Positions 34,449 to 45,437 of a stretch of DNA of 64,000 nt are shown piece by piece. The stretch spans positions 66,493,966 to 66,557,965 of the forward strand of contig CM042010.1 in NCBI GenBank assembly GCA_023525715.1, given 5' to 3'. The translations under genes were made by a program, and so were the position numbers. This stretch comes from Cichorium intybus (taxonomy: Eukaryota; Streptophyta; Magnoliopsida; Asterales; Asteraceae). Within the stretch, counting starts at the first letter, position 1, and the number at the start of each line of letters is the position of its first letter. The notes below the pieces were generated by a model. That model saw nothing but the letters and a program-made list of their open reading frames with translations, had not been told where the DNA came from and made no database searches.

Positions 34449-35216
34449 TGAAAGGTTTTCTGCAAACCATGAACTAAATAACCTAAGTTCACATGCAACC
34501 TATAAGGATCTATGTTTTCTTCTAATTGAACATATAACAAATCCTAAAGGCCATAAGAAAATTAACTAAAAGAATAAAATTAGAGAAACCAACCTTTTAG
34601 AATTTTCTGGAAGCTGAGCAGCAAAAGTATCCTGCCTCAAATGAGATCACACCCAAGCCGAGAGGATTATGGATCGAGATTCCAGAGAGAAACAATAGAA
34701 TGAGCAACTGATAATGAGGCCTAGGGCTCCCTATTTATAGGGAACCAAAGGGTAAAGCTAGAAACCCTAGCCGCAGCCCATTTTCCGGATTATGTGTACG
34801 CGCGCCGCGGCCTTTACATTGCCGCGCCGCGCGTCCCAATTCAAATATTGAATTCGTACGGATATGTACGCGCGTCGCAGCCTTTACATTGGCGCGCCGC
34901 GCGCCGCAATTCAACTATTGAATTCGTACGACTTTAATCCCTGACCTCCTGATTAATCCAATTAATGTCACTGAAATTAATCCAATTAATTTCTGATTAA
35001 TTATTAATCAAACAATATTATTTCTAATTAATATATCATATTCATAATATATTAACAAACAATATCTTGATTTATTAGTCATATAATAAATCAACCTTTT
35101 CTCTCTACTTAACTTTCCAACAAACCTCCAGCCATGAGGGCAACCCAAATGGACTGTGCTACTATTAATTAGGTAAATACTAATTATTAGTCATGGCTTA
35201 GACACCTAATCCAACA
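34449..35216 (-). repeat. 3' LTR of element F
   Basis: On the minus strand it runs TGTTGGATTAGGTGTC to AAAACCTTTCA. The TATA box lies on the minus strand at 34732-34739 within a palindromic CCCTATTTATAGGG. Upstream of it (minus strand) are two tandem 65-bp CpG-rich units (34796-34860 and 34866-34930). The right copy is at 41446. Confidence 0.95.
34732..34930 (-). promoter_or_regulatory. TATA box and duplicated CpG cassette, element F 3' LTR
   Basis: Each 65-bp unit runs GTACG...GTACG and holds TACGCGCG(C/T)CGC(G/A)G, spacer CCTTTACATTG, GCGCCGCGCG, then CAATTCAA(A/C)TATTGAATTC. A 5-bp GATAT separates the units. The same arrangement is in the other LTR at 41729-41927. Confidence 0.65.
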
Positions 35217-35229
35217 GTCTCCCACTTGG
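35217..35229 (-). other. Polypurine tract of element F
   Basis: The minus strand reads CCAAGTGGGAGAC directly before the 3' LTR start TGTTGGA. Confidence 0.9.
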
Positions 35230-36064
35230 ATAAGTCTATGACTATAATTACCAATTTAACCTCTAATTAACCAGCACTTTTAGCTTCCTAGAAACGCTGC
35301 CAAACTCTGATCTAATCAGTTCTGTCCATAGATAAGTGATCAGATGATCCTCCGTCCAACAAGATATTTTTCAGACTCAAGACATGGATAAAATCAATCC
35401 GGTCTGATTCACTGTTTCTCGATATCCGATTTGCATATGACTCTTAGACTACCAATTTAGTCCCGGTTGGCCAACCATTTTAGTCAACTTCAAATTCATC
35501 GAGAGGCCTACAGATATCTGTTCCCCGTTAGGGTCAAGGGACGAATAAGCTTCGACTCATATACTTATGTCTTTTACCAGACAAATCACTCACAACAATA
35601 CGTTTTATAACACCGAGTTACCGATGCGTTTTCGTATTATCAATGAACAACCGTCTAATAAATCATAACTCATATGTCTTAGCTTAAAGATCAAAAGATA
35701 TTATCATCTCAACATTGCTCGTGATGAAATCCATGAAGCAATCCATTGAGCGCGGGTTTATCCAATACTCAAATCTCCATTTCCAAGTACTCATGAATGG
35801 TGCAGCAATCCAATTGCAATGTCTAACTCCTTAGACAATCTATTACCAATTCATGACAGTCTTACTTCACACTTACTCCCAAAAAGTGTAATCGACTGTG
35901 GATATTTGAATAATCCAATTATTCAGGAAGTAAAACATGCAAAATAAAACACAATGACAAAGTATTGACAAAAGCAGTAACCCATTACTCATTAATAAAT
36001 CTCTATTATTAAATCACAAGAGTCAAATACAATACATTGTTACAAGTTTCGAAACCTATCTAAT
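35230..36064 (-). other. Long 3' untranslated region of element F
   Basis: Non-coding, 835 bp, between the gag-pol stop and the polypurine tract. It is alignable in blocks with 12755-13600 of the related element D although the two elements are clearly diverged. Confidence 0.7.
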
Positions 36065-39000
36065 TTACATAAACTTTATATCATCTCTTAATCCAATGCT
36101 CCTAGCATGCTGATTGTGCTTAATCCTACTCAGAGCCTTTGTCAAGGGATCTGCAGGATTATCTTCCGATGATACCCTCTTTACCACGAGGTGACCTTCT
36201 TCTACCTTATGCCTTATGTAGTGGTACTTTCTGTCGATATGTCTGGACTTTCCATGGTCTCGCGGTTCCTTTGTTAAGGCGACCGCACCTTCGTTATCGC
36301 AGAACAGTTCCACGGGCTCCTGAATACTCGGGACTACTCCAAGGTCACCGATGAAGTTCTTCAGCCAAGCCGCTTCCTTAGACGCTTCACTTGCTGCTAT
36401 ATACTCTGATTCACAAGTAGAATCAGCCACCGTATCTTGCTTGGAACTTTTCCAAGTTACTGCTCCTCCGTTCAGAAGGAATACCCAGCCAGACTGAGAC
36501 CGACCACTGTCTCTATCCGTCTGAAAACTGGCATCCGTATATCCTTCAACTCTCAATGTATCACTGCCTCCAAGGACCAATACCATCTCCTTTGTCCTTC
36601 GCAGATACTTAAGTATATTCTTTACAGCTATCCAATGCGCCCTTCCAGGGTTACCCTGGTACCGACTGACCATGCTTAAGGCAAAAGCCACGTCAGGGCG
36701 AGTACACGTCATAGCGTACATGATCGATCCTACAGCCGAAGCGTAAGGTACCCGACTCATTTCAGCTATTTCTTCGTCTGTACTCGGACTTTGAGTCTTA
36801 CTCAATTTTGCATTACTTTGGATAGGCAGCTCTCCCTTCTTGGAATTTTCCATACTAAACCTTTTCAGTACCTTTTCCAAGTATGTACCCTGACTAAGTC
36901 CAATTAGTCTCTTCTTCCTATCTCTCAGTATTCTTATCCCGAGAATATAGGCAGCCTCTCCTAGGTCCTTCATGGCGAAACATTTCCCAAGCCAAGCCTT
37001 GACACCTTGCAAGGTTGGAATATCGTTTCCCATGAGCAGTATGTCATCGACATACAGCACCAGAAAGGTGACTATACTCCCACTAGCCTTGACATATACG
37101 CAGGACTCATCCTCGCTCCTAGAGAAACCAAATTCTTTGACTTTCTCATGGAAACAAAGATTCCAGCTGCGAGAAGCTTGCTTCAATCCGTAGATTGATC
37201 TCTCAAGCTTACACACCTTATTAGGATACTTTGCATCGACAAAACCCTCTGGCTGATTCATGTAGACATCCTCAGTCAACTTTCCATTAAGAAAAGCGGT
37301 TTTGACGTCCATCTGCCAAATTTCATAGTCATGAAATGCAGCTATGGCCAGCATAATCCTAATAGACTTTATCTTGGCTACTGGTGAGAAGGTCTCGTCA
37401 TAGTCAACCCCTGGGGTTTGAGTAAAGCCCTTCGCAACCAATCTTGCCTTGAAAGTGTGTACTTTTCCGTCCATGTCGGTCTTCTTCTTGAAGATCCATT
37501 TGCACCCGACTGTCTTTCGACCCGGTACATTGTCAACCAAGTTCCAAACTTGATTGTCATACATGGACTTGATCTCGCTATCCATGGCCTCTTTCCACTT
37601 GGCAGACTCAGGGCCCGCCACTGCTTCCTGGTAGTTAGCTGGTTCATCCAAATTTATCAGTGTCCTATCACTGACAAACGTGTCCCCATCCGAAGTTATA
37701 TGGAACCCATAAAACTCGGGTGGCATGCTAACCCTACCGGAACGCCTAAGAGGTAAGGATACATCTGTCGGACCAACAGGAACTTCTTCCTCATGTTGGT
37801 TGCTAGTTTCTCCTAAGGTTGCATCATCTGATGATTCTTGAATTTCTTCCAGATCAATGGTACTCCCACTGTCCTCTTTGAATATGAGCTCTCTCTCTCG
37901 AAAGACCGCTCGTCTAGCTACAAAGACCACGTCCTCGCTTGGTCTGTAGAATAGATATCCAAATGACTGTTTGGGATAACCAAGGAAGAAACACCTTTCG
38001 CTTCTATCTGCGAGTTTGTCTTGAGTCTCTCGTCTAACGAAAGCCTCACAACCCCAGACCTTGATATGTGCCAACGAGGGAACTTTCCCCGTCCACATCT
38101 CATGAGGTGTTTTAGCAACCTTCTTAGTTGGGACAAGATTGAGGATATGGGCGGCAGTCTCTAAGGCATACCCCCAGAAGTGAATGAGAAGTGAAGCTCG
38201 ACTCATCATGGAACGAACCATGTCCAACAGAGTTCGGTTGCGCCTCTCTGCAACACCATTCAACTGTGGTGTCCTGGGAGGTGTCAACTGCGAAACTATT
38301 CCGCATTCCTTTAGATAGTCTAGGAACTCGATACTTAGATACTCTCCGCCTCTATCGGACCTGAGCATCTTTATCTTCCTGCCTAATTGATTTTCTACCT
38401 CGTTTTTAAACTCTTTGAACTTTTCAAAGGTGTCCGACTTGTGCTTGATCAAGTAGATATAACCGTATCTACTAAAATCGTCGGTAAAGGTCACGTAGAA
38501 CCGCGTGCCATCCTTTGTGGTTGATCTGAATGGACCACACACATCCGTGTGAATGATGTCCAGCAGACCCTCACCTCTTTCAAAAGATCCTTTGAAGGGT
38601 GATTTAGTCATCTTGCCCAACAGACAAGATTCGCATACATCATCCGACCTGAGGTCGAATGATTCCAACACTCCATCCTTTTGGAGTTGTGCGATGCGTT
38701 TCTTGCTGATGTGCCCGAGCCGACTATGCCACAGACATGCCTTTTCTACACCACTAGCAGAATCAATATAATTTACACTATGTCCTAAATTGTCAACACA
38801 TTCAACAGTTTCATACACACCTTCACAAGGATAAGCAGTAAAAATCAAAATACTATTTTTGAAAACAGAAATAGAACCAATTTTATTATCAAAAGAAAAG
38901 TGAAATCCTTGTCTGAACAATGCGTGAAATGAAATAATGTTTCTTGCCATTTCTGGCGAATAGCAACAATTTAATAATTCTAAACTAACATCACTACTAA

Positions 39001-40093
39001 GCACTAAACTGTAAACGCCGATCTTGGTAACAGGGGACGATCTCCTATTGCCCATGATCAAGTTCAGTCTACCGTGCTCCACCTCCCTGCTTTCCTTTAG
39101 GCCCTGCAGATTAGAACAAATGTGAAAACCACATCCTGTATCAAGGACCCAGGAATTAGAAGATGGTGAGTTTTTAGAGATAGTGAATATACCTGCTGTC
39201 GATGGCTTTACTTTCCCATCCTTGACATCCTGCAAGTATTTGGGGCAGCTTCTCTTCCAATGGCCCTTCTCTTTGCAGTAAAAACAGTTGGCTTCATCAG
39301 GGTTGGCCACACAAGGAATGTGGGAAGTCTTGGTTCTCGAGCCATTACTAGATGACCCAACCTGAACCTTTTCCCTCCAATTTTGCTTAGGAGGGCCCTT
39401 CCTTTTCTTTCCTTTGCCACTTCCAATGGCTAGGACGGGCTGATTAACCGAGGGTACACTTTTACCCTTCATCCCGTCCTCAGCTACTCGAAGCATGCGA
39501 TGCAACTCAGTCATATTAGCCTGATTGTTGTTCAAATGATAAGCCAGCCTGAACTGGTCATAAGAACTCGGTAACGAGTTAAGCACTATGTCAACGGCCA
39601 ACTGCTCCGGTACAGGCATCGCAAGCTTTCTAAGCCGCTCCACGTAACCTTGCATTCTTTGCACATGAGTGCAGATGGACTCTCCATCTTTAGGTTTGCT
39701 GTTCGTGAAGTCCTTGACCACCTCGCACCTCTCGATGCGCTCTTGCTTGCGGAACTTTTCCGCAAGCTCCTGGTGCATCTCAAAGGGCCAGTAGTCTTCG
39801 TATATTCTCTGCAATTCTGGGTTCATTGTGGCGATCATGATGCAGGCCACTTTGGTCGCATCATCAGAATGTTTTTGGTACAAGGCAATTTCCTCGGGAG
39901 TAGCAGTTTCAGGGTCAATATCGACAAGCTCGGTCTCGAGGACATACTCCTTGTTCTCGTACCTCAGAGCCATCTTGATATTTCTAATCCAGTCATTGTA
40001 GTTTGTCCCGTTCAATTGAACCTTGGAACACAGTGAGAGGATTGAGGGAACACTGGAGTTTGAGTGGGGAGCGGATTGATCAGCAGAAGACAT
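36065..40093 (-). CDS. Intact copia gag-pol polyprotein of element F (1,342 aa)
   Basis: This single frame makes the structural and enzymatic proteins for retrotransposition. Gag of UBN2 type occupies about residues 20-215 (VQLNGTNYNDWIRNIK at 25). The zinc knuckle C270-C273-H278-C283 binds RNA. The protease active site is DTG at 318-320. The pre-integrase HHCC is H456, H461, C487, C490. The integrase triad is D517, D580, E616 with the expected 35-residue gap. RT spans about 845-1095, with D929 and YVDD at 1014-1017. RNase H carries D1187, E1230 and D1266. No chromodomain and no extra ORF. The start codon (40093) lies 1.35 kb from the primer site and gives a complete gag N-terminus. With one difference between LTRs and no stop codon, recent activity is likely; expression is unknown. 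Confidence 0.97.
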   Translation of the reverse strand: MSSADQSAPHSNSSVPSILSLCSKVQLNGTNYNDWIRNIKMALRYENKEYVLETELVDIDPETATPEEIALYQKHSDDATKVACIMIATMNPELQRIYEDYWPFEMHQELAEKFRKQERIERCEVVKDFTNSKPKDGESICTHVQRMQGYVERLRKLAMPVPEQLAVDIVLNSLPSSYDQFRLAYHLNNNQANMTELHRMLRVAEDGMKGKSVPSVNQPVLAIGSGKGKKRKGPPKQNWREKVQVGSSSNGSRTKTSHIPCVANPDEANCFYCKEKGHWKRSCPKYLQDVKDGKVKPSTAGIFTISKNSPSSNSWVLDTGCGFHICSNLQGLKESREVEHGRLNLIMGNRRSSPVTKIGVYSLVLSSDVSLELLNCCYSPEMARNIISFHALFRQGFHFSFDNKIGSISVFKNSILIFTAYPCEGVYETVECVDNLGHSVNYIDSASGVEKACLWHSRLGHISKKRIAQLQKDGVLESFDLRSDDVCESCLLGKMTKSPFKGSFERGEGLLDIIHTDVCGPFRSTTKDGTRFYVTFTDDFSRYGYIYLIKHKSDTFEKFKEFKNEVENQLGRKIKMLRSDRGGEYLSIEFLDYLKECGIVSQLTPPRTPQLNGVAERRNRTLLDMVRSMMSRASLLIHFWGYALETAAHILNLVPTKKVAKTPHEMWTGKVPSLAHIKVWGCEAFVRRETQDKLADRSERCFFLGYPKQSFGYLFYRPSEDVVFVARRAVFRERELIFKEDSGSTIDLEEIQESSDDATLGETSNQHEEEVPVGPTDVSLPLRRSGRVSMPPEFYGFHITSDGDTFVSDRTLINLDEPANYQEAVAGPESAKWKEAMDSEIKSMYDNQVWNLVDNVPGRKTVGCKWIFKKKTDMDGKVHTFKARLVAKGFTQTPGVDYDETFSPVAKIKSIRIMLAIAAFHDYEIWQMDVKTAFLNGKLTEDVYMNQPEGFVDAKYPNKVCKLERSIYGLKQASRSWNLCFHEKVKEFGFSRSEDESCVYVKASGSIVTFLVLYVDDILLMGNDIPTLQGVKAWLGKCFAMKDLGEAAYILGIRILRDRKKRLIGLSQGTYLEKVLKRFSMENSKKGELPIQSNAKLSKTQSPSTDEEIAEMSRVPYASAVGSIMYAMTCTRPDVAFALSMVSRYQGNPGRAHWIAVKNILKYLRRTKEMVLVLGGSDTLRVEGYTDASFQTDRDSGRSQSGWVFLLNGGAVTWKSSKQDTVADSTCESEYIAASEASKEAAWLKNFIGDLGVVPSIQEPVELFCDNEGAVALTKEPRDHGKSRHIDRKYHYIRHKVEEGHLVVKRVSSEDNPADPLTKALSRIKHNQHARSIGLRDDIKFM

Positions 40094-41431
40094 CTATAAA
40101 AGAAGGTAAGTTTAATTAGATACTTGTCGGTCCTTATAATAACCCAATATAAAATAAGGCTAGGATCCAACTATAACAATTTGCAACATAGAAGAGGGAT
40201 GCCGTAATCTATAAGCAAATTTTATAAAGGTAGGCGAATGACGATTCAGCCAATTCCACCGCGGAAAAATAATCTTATTATAAATGGAATTCCTAGTTTC
40301 TTTTGAGATTTATTGAACTGTTCAATAGCATGTTTAATCTCAGATATGCCCCACCGTTTGTGACTGGGATGCCGAGGATCACAAACCGGGTGTGAATAAC
40401 CATGCAAATTAGCTTGGTACTCTCGGGGTCCATTATCATCTCAAATTGATGTGCCGGTTAACCACACACGCTCCATCAACAATGATAACACCCGAGGCAC
40501 CCATTGCCACTCTTTATGAACCCCCATTGGTGTGCCGGTAAACCACACACGCTCCACCAACGTTTCATAAAGTGCAATGTGCAATTTCATGGGGTAGCAT
40601 CAAATTCACATTTTTTCTAAAGTAACTAGATTGGGATTTTGTGTAAAGGTTCTAGTACTTTGATCATTATACTTTTAATGATTAAGTGGTCCCATCAAAA
40701 CTGTTCGGCTAACGACCCTCCACTGATCAGGCGAGCGGTGGGCGAGAGTGTTCACCCATTAGATTGCCATTTTATAGGCAGCCTCCTTATACCCACTTTA
40801 TAGATCAGCTTCGTGAATGAGGCCTACTATTGAATTGACTGACCAATTTTATCTTATACATATAGTATTAACAATTAATAACATATATAAGATGTATTTT
40901 AAAAACCTTTAAAATATTCAAGGTTTATCTTTTAATTTTACCAAATTTAACAATTAAATTTTGAATTAAATTAAACCTTAAATTCGATTTAATCAATTTT
41001 AATTACCAATTAATTAAATTAATTAAATCTAAATATTTTAAACATTTTAAAATATTTTTCTGGATTTTTCTATTAATTTTCGACAATTTAAAATTAATTA
41101 AATCCTTTTGAATTATCTTTTAATTAACAATTAATTAAATCAATTCAGTTGAAGATAGGTTTATCCAAATTAATCAAATTAATTAAAACCTATCCTAAAC
41201 CCCCTAAAAATCGAATTCAAATAATGGGGTTTAAGGTTATCCATTTAATTAACAAATAAAGTTACCAAAAATAGAAAACATTCTAAAACCCTAATTGAGA
41301 TTTTCGAAATAGGCAAAGGGGGGATTAGGGTTTCCAAAACCCTAGCCCTAGAAATTGATCCTGATATATATTAGCGTTTATAAGCTTTAAACCCTAAAAC
41401 AGTTATAGCAATTCAACAAGAAAACAAAACA
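40094..41431 (-). other. Leader of element F
   Basis: Untranslated, AT-rich. It has a repeated block GCCGGTTAACCACACACGCT (40453) and GCCGGTAAACCACACACGCT (40533), which also appears, changed, in the leader of element D near 17555. The first bases downstream of gag on this strand (GGCTAGGATCCAA, 40160) are also shared with D. It may hold the packaging signal; that is inference. Confidence 0.65.
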
Positions 41432-41444
41432 GGCTCTGATACCA
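41432..41444 (-). other. Primer binding site of element F (initiator tRNA-Met)
   Basis: The minus strand reads TGGTATCAGAGCC one base after the 5' LTR, a perfect match to the classical copia iMet site. Confidence 0.95.
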
Positions 41445-41445
41445 C

Positions 41446-42213
41446 TGAAAGGTTTTCTGCAAACCATGAACTAAATAACCTAAGTTCACATGCAACCTAT
41501 AAGGATCTATGTTTTCTTCTAATTGAACATATAACAAATCCTAAAGGCCATAAGAAAATTAACTAAAAGAATAAAATTAGAGAAACCAACCTTTTAGAAT
41601 TTTCTGGAAGCTGAGCAGCAAAAGTATCCTGCCTCAAATGAGATCACACCCAAGCCGAGAGGATTATGGATCGAGATTCCAGAGAGAAACAATAGAATGA
41701 GCAACTGATAATGAGGCCTAGGGCTCCCTATTTATAGGGAACCAAAGGGTAAAGCTAGAAACCCTAGCCGCAGTCCATTTTCCGGATTATGTGTACGCGC
41801 GCCGCGGCCTTTACATTGCCGCGCCGCGCGTCCCAATTCAAATATTGAATTCGTACGGATATGTACGCGCGTCGCAGCCTTTACATTGGCGCGCCGCGCG
41901 CCGCAATTCAACTATTGAATTCGTACGACTTTAATCCCTGACCTCCTGATTAATCCAATTAATGTCACTGAAATTAATCCAATTAATTTCTGATTAATTA
42001 TTAATCAAACAATATTATTTCTAATTAATATATCATATTCATAATATATTAACAAACAATATCTTGATTTATTAGTCATATAATAAATCAACCTTTTCTC
42101 TCTACTTAACTTTCCAACAAACCTCCAGCCATGAGGGCAACCCAAATGGACTGTGCTACTATTAATTAGGTAAATACTAATTATTAGTCATGGCTTAGAC
42201 ACCTAATCCAACA
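41446..42213 (-). repeat. 5' LTR of element F
   Basis: 768 bp, nearly identical to 34449-35216. TATA box on the minus strand at 41729-41736; CpG cassette units at 41793-41857 and 41863-41927. Followed by the duplication CAAAT (42214-42218). Confidence 0.96.
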
Positions 42214-42218
42214 CAAAT

Positions 42219-42793
42219 AATATGTAAAAGTGACAATAAGGAAATACTAGTCACGTGATTTATGCATTTTCTGAAAAATCATTTTTATTAGACACATCAT
42301 TGTTCTTTTACTTTGTTATTGTTAAGTTATGGTCACATAAGTTTGAGAAAAACATGATCTTTTGACACTAGTATACACACATTAACTTTATATTATCGCT
42401 ATTGTGAGGCTTTAGACATATGTGAAAAACCGTTGTAAAGTGACCGTAATATAATTTTAGAGACATTAGATAACAAAAAAGTAAGGAAAAAGTTATAATA
42501 TAGACACATGTTAATTAAAAAATGTTATTATTGTTTAACATTTAGTGACTTAAGTCAGGTTTTATTGTTACTTTGGGGTATTTTAGACACATATACAATA
42601 CAACTAAAAGTAAACATAATCCAACAATATGAGTGGATAATAAAAAAGAAAACGATATTATTAATAATTCAAATGACATTCGGTACATTAGATACCCAAA
42701 TAAAGTAAGTAAACATAAGTGGTAGTAAAAACCAGTCTAAGAAATACTTAAATGAAGGAAAACATCATAAACTAAAAGGAAAAATAGAAAAAA
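42219..42793. other. CACTA-like sequence right of element F
   Basis: Direct continuation of the sequence left of 34449. Words such as TTTAGACATATGTG, AAAGTGACCG, TATAGACACATG and TTTAGACACATA recur at about 80-100-bp intervals. No gene. Confidence 0.45.
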
Positions 42794-43080
42794 CTACTCT
42801 TTCATGTTGAGGGGACAGTTCCTTGTTCTCTTGGCAAGCAACCAATTGGGTATATAATTCTTACGTTTCCATGAGGTTTGAAGTACATTCTCTTGAGCTG
42901 CTTTGACACCTGATTTGCCATCTTCTTTGACAACAGATTTGGCAACTGGTTTCTCTTGAGCTGGTTTGTCACCTGTTTTGCCAGCTTCTTTGACAACAGA
43001 CTTCAAAACAGATGTCTCTTCAGATGGTTTCACTGACGGTTGCACAATGGGTAGATTATGTTTACCTGGTTTCACATTTG
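42794..43080 (-). pseudogene. Last exon of a gene-like unit inside the CACTA-like region
   Basis: A 93-codon frame on the minus strand contains two copies of a short Lys-rich repeat (KSVVKEAGKTGDKPAQEKPV, KSVVKEDGKSGVKAAQENV) and a basic end (SWKRKNYIPNWLLAKRTRN) that could be a nuclear localisation signal. I do not recognise the family. Upstream on the same strand are further exon-like pieces, so this may be the end of a CACTA accessory protein (TnpA-like). That identity is a guess from context. Confidence 0.4.
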
Positions 43081-43259
43081 GTTCCTATAGCAACAACATT
43101 GTAACAAAACGGATTATGTACAGAACTTAGTAGAGTATTATTATGAAGGTAATATTATAGTAATATACAAACAAGTTTAGTGAATAAACAAACATTTGCA
43201 GCAGGTTTCACAATGAATTTTGGCCATGGGACAAAAGATTTATATGCCTCCTCATGTTT

Positions 43260-44140
43260 TCATGTGACCAGTTTCATAAGGTAAATATGAATCCTTTTTC
43301 TTACAGCTTTGCGTATCTTTATGTTGAGGGGGTATGGAATCAGTACCTACATGTACCAAGAAATTAAAAGTTTTATGTATAAATAAAATATCAACAATTA
43401 AGTAATTTGATACTTAATTAATGAACAAAACTGAGTCAAAACAATAAGAACGTAAAGAATACCTGCATAGTGTGTCTTGTGATAGCATAATTCACATTTT
43501 ACAATCTCTTCCTAAGTGCAATGTTCTCCAAATCTACAATTTACAAATTATAAAGTTATTCATGAAGAAGAAACTATAAAAGAGACTTACCCAGCAACCC
43601 AAAAATTAGACATATCAAGATGTCATGATTGAATAGGGGCCTCGTTGTTTTCGAATACAATTTAAACAAAGTTTAATTTAAAGACACCAGTAACATTATA
43701 ATAGTCAACAATCTATAATTGAGTTTCTGGGTTAGCACATGGCATTAAATTCACAGGCTTTCCATTATTTTTTGTAACTGATTAACAAGCAAGATATTTT
43801 TGTTATTGGGATTGTCCCATAATGGTAAAAACCTTGAGGGTTTGGTCTAGCTGCATTTGCTGTCAAATATCATCTAATTGTCCTTGCTTGTTTCATTGAC
43901 CAGCGACATGCCAATAGGTAGTGGTAAAGCAGCTTTGTGGTGGAACCCTCATAATGAAGGATTCTAGTAATTGTAAGAGTTGGTTTTGTGAAACAAGTTG
44001 AAGGAACAATAGAATAGTATTGAGGTTGACCAAGAAAGAAAGAAGCAGATTGACTAACATAGATGTCAAGTGATTCATATGATTCTTGTAAAGTATGTGG
44101 TCTTTTAATTTCACTTTAAAGTTAATAGAAGTAGTCAAAG
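43260..44140 (-). pseudogene. Middle exon-like pieces of the same unit
   Basis: On the minus strand I read three stretches with coding character. One is at about 44117-43876 (RPHTLQESYESLDIYVSQSA then SFFLGQPQYYSIVPS and TRILHYEGSTTKLLYHYLLA). One is near 43520-43465 (EEIVKCELCYHKTHYA, a Cys2-His-like motif followed by a GT donor). One is near 43345-43265 (TDSIPPQHKDTQSCKKKDSY). Stops lie between and within them, so either introns are present or the gene is decayed. The listed 81-codon frame 43893-44138 is in another, less convincing frame. Confidence 0.35.
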
Positions 44141-44240
44141 CTTTGATACCCTAATCATGTAACGTTGACCTCAAACATTAGCATACATTAGAAAGAAAAA
44201 GAACCCATGTCATATAAAGTTTGTAGAGTATGAAAAATAC

Positions 44241-44340
44241 CTTTTTGAGTGGTAAAAGAGGTTGATTGAACATGCTCATTGATTAGGAGACCATCAACCA
44301 TGGAAAGAGGGTTCTTGGAGTCAAGTGTTTGTTGTTGTAC
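44241..44340 (-). pseudogene. 100-bp internal exon with consensus splice sites
   Basis: On the minus strand an acceptor (CTCTTTTAG) precedes VQQQTLDSKNPLSMVDGLL and INEHVQSTSFTTQK; a donor (AAAAAG/GTATTT) follows at 44240. The frame is fully open. It belongs by position and strand to the gene-like unit that ends at 42794. Confidence 0.4.
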
Positions 44341-44342
44341 CT

Positions 44343-45437
44343 AAAAGAGAATATCGTTTAAGAGAAGGGTAAAAGGGGCAAGAGTTTAAAGTCATGCTTC
44401 TTTTATCTCTTGGAATGACAACATATATGCAAACCAATAGAATTCACAATTATATGAATTGCATCCATTCACTATCTTAAATCAAAGTCATGCTCCATTT
44501 AAGACATGGTTTTTTATATGTCCAATAGACAAAGAGTTTAAAGTTAAGAACAATGGATGAAATGTTACCTCAACCGGAATAAAACCCACAAAATCCAAAC
44601 CATGATTCCTCTCTGTATTCTTGTTATCTGTATCAACATAAAAAACCAACAAAATCTAAACCATAAGAGTAATCAATCTATATTATCTAGATACCAAAAC
44701 ACAGTAGAAAAATTGATCAATTAGGTACCAGATGGAAGGTGGTCGGATAAATTAATTAAGGCATTCTCTTTAAACTGAAGAAGAAGGTCGAACCAACATG
44801 TAGGTGTTTGGGCATCGAAGCAGTGGGGGAGGGGTGAGAAATCCAAGAGATGGCAATGGGTGGTGCATATGGTTTGTAACCGTAGGTGAAAAAAGAAAGA
44901 AACAAAGGCGTGGAGATGGCGAATCCATGTTTGGAGAGGTGGTGGTGCTTCAGTGGTTGTGGAGGTGGTGATGTGGTTTCAATATCTTGTTACGTGGTGC
45001 TAACAGGTACCAAGCGGTTTTTTGTTTCAAATTGCTACAACTTATAACTAATCTAGTCATAATTGTTTGTAGAATTTGTATGGTAAACCTTTAATTTTGT
45101 TTCTTGGAAAGTGAAGGTATACATATAAAAGGAGAGTTCATTTAAGCATTTTTATCAAACACTACTTGTGCAATTGGAATGGGCATTACGTAACACAAGA
45201 TTCGAAACAAGTAGCTATACGAATCATTTAGAAAGATCTTAGTACCTTATCATTGCATCATCAATCATATCTCAGTATTAATAATGGTAAGATTTTGTTA
45301 GTGGAAGTATCTTATGGCGTGTTCAAGTTTTTGTAAGCAGAATTACATTGAGAAAAAGGGTGAAGACAGATTAAGATAATTAGAAAGAAAGGTAAAGGTT
45401 TCGAGTGACAAGGGGAAACTTTCAATTTACAGATTAC
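44343..45437 (-). other. Non-coding or intron-like part of the CACTA-like region
   Basis: No clear exon is seen. A minus-strand stretch near 44960-44750 is C/T-rich and could be a leader. The (GGTGGT) words near 44940 are low complexity. Confidence 0.4.

Larger units (their letters stand above)
34449..42213 (-). mobile_element. Complete young Ty1/copia retrotransposon F
   Basis: Both LTRs are 768 bp (34449-35216 and 41446-42213) and differ at one visible position (34777 C, 41774 T). The 5-bp duplication CAAAT flanks the element (34444-34448, 42214-42218). On the minus strand the order is 5' LTR, primer site, 1.3-kb leader, one uninterrupted 1,342-codon gag-pol frame, 0.83-kb 3' untranslated region, polypurine tract, 3' LTR. 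All catalytic motifs are intact, so it could be autonomous. The target is CACTA-like sequence. Confidence 0.97.

Noticed and set aside
36139..40036. Several 60-128-codon + strand frames opposite the F gag-pol
   Set aside because: They are shadows of the intact minus-strand polyprotein with no motifs of their own.
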